From Seonamhaeicola algicola (GTDB taxonomy: Bacteria > Bacteroidota > Bacteroidia > Flavobacteriales > Flavobacteriaceae): 64,000 bases of DNA. The notes under the pieces are model-generated. The model did not search any database and was not told the origin of the DNA. It was given only the letters and a program-made list of their open reading frames with translations. Position 1 is the stretch's first letter; each line of letters begins with the position of its first letter. Shown one piece after another: positions 63,961 through 64,000 of this stretch. The DNA lies in assembly GCF_007997385.1 (NCBI RefSeq), contig NZ_VOSC01000025.1:430689-494688 (forward strand), read 5' to 3'. The position numbers were made by a program, and so were the translations under genes.

Positions 63961-64000
63961 TTAAAAGTTAAAAGTTAAAAGTTAAAAGTTAAAAGTTAAA
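63961..64000. repeat. Heptanucleotide tandem repeat (TTAAAAG)x5.7, running off the window
   Basis: Five full TTAAAAG units plus TTAAA reach the last base, so the true length is unknown. The repeat begins 9 bp upstream of the GTG start of the DUF58 gene. Confidence 0.95.

Overview
The window is a stretch of chromosome from a member of the Flavobacteriaceae (Bacteroidetes), probably a marine polysaccharide degrader. The evidence is the very low G+C content, several SusC/SusD pairs, type IX secretion (T9SS) C-terminal tails, TAnnTTTG-type promoter boxes, and typical flavobacterial neighbourhoods (udk / FtsB-DivIC / mutA; PadR / PspC / DUF2807; oxyR / dps).

Layout. 1-2814 (minus): uridine kinase, a septum-formation-initiator protein, the methylmalonyl-CoA mutase small subunit and the start of a lipoprotein, translationally coupled. 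2951-6778 (minus): a compact operon of TonB receptor, PQQ-dependent sugar dehydrogenase and cytochrome c. 6900-6974: tRNA-Pro(UGG). 6961-29655: a 22.7-kb genomic island inserted at the 3' end of that tRNA. The last 20 bp of the tRNA region recur exactly at 29636-29655, and the tRNA's probable original terminator lies just beyond. The island carries a decayed tyrosine recombinase, an ECF sigma/FecR pair, two SusC/SusD pairs, a surface lipoprotein, a secreted beta-helix enzyme candidate, a second secreted protein sharing an unrecognised domain with it, an IS3-family remnant, a large secreted protein with sugar-binding-like modules and a TPR-LuxR regulator. 29761-32419: dicarboxylate/amino-acid symporter, thioredoxin reductase, tRNA-Pro(GGG). 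32638-46346 (minus): a beta-glucan (probably laminarin) utilisation locus of regulator, SusC, SusD, surface glycan-binding lipoprotein, GH16 and GH3. 46585-53706: manA, two DUF2807 proteins (one frameshifted), PspC, PadR and DUF4870 proteins, a DUF4442 protein and an AIM24-like protein. 53795-56809: large T9SS-secreted LamG-like protein. 57291-60974: a small conserved protein, then a putative copper/redox operon (CNGKC protein, MbnP-like, MbnH-like dihaem protein, Cys-rich beta-barrel). 61020-62542: divergent oxyR and dps. 62621-63952: DUF58 protein, with a heptamer repeat running off the window end.

How it works together. Two glycan systems under different control (sigma/anti-sigma plus TPR-LuxR in the island; a kinase-less hybrid-type sensor in the beta-glucan locus) take up oligosaccharides through SusCD complexes. 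The most noteworthy points are the tRNA-bounded island, its unassigned beta-helix protein and shared domain, a possible antisense RNA terminator between fecR and susC, an MbnP/MbnH pair without methanobactin genes nearby, a candidate PQQ uptake receptor, and a GGCGTTA...TAACGC intergenic repeat. Coordinates of domains and sites were read by eye; no alignment or database search was run.
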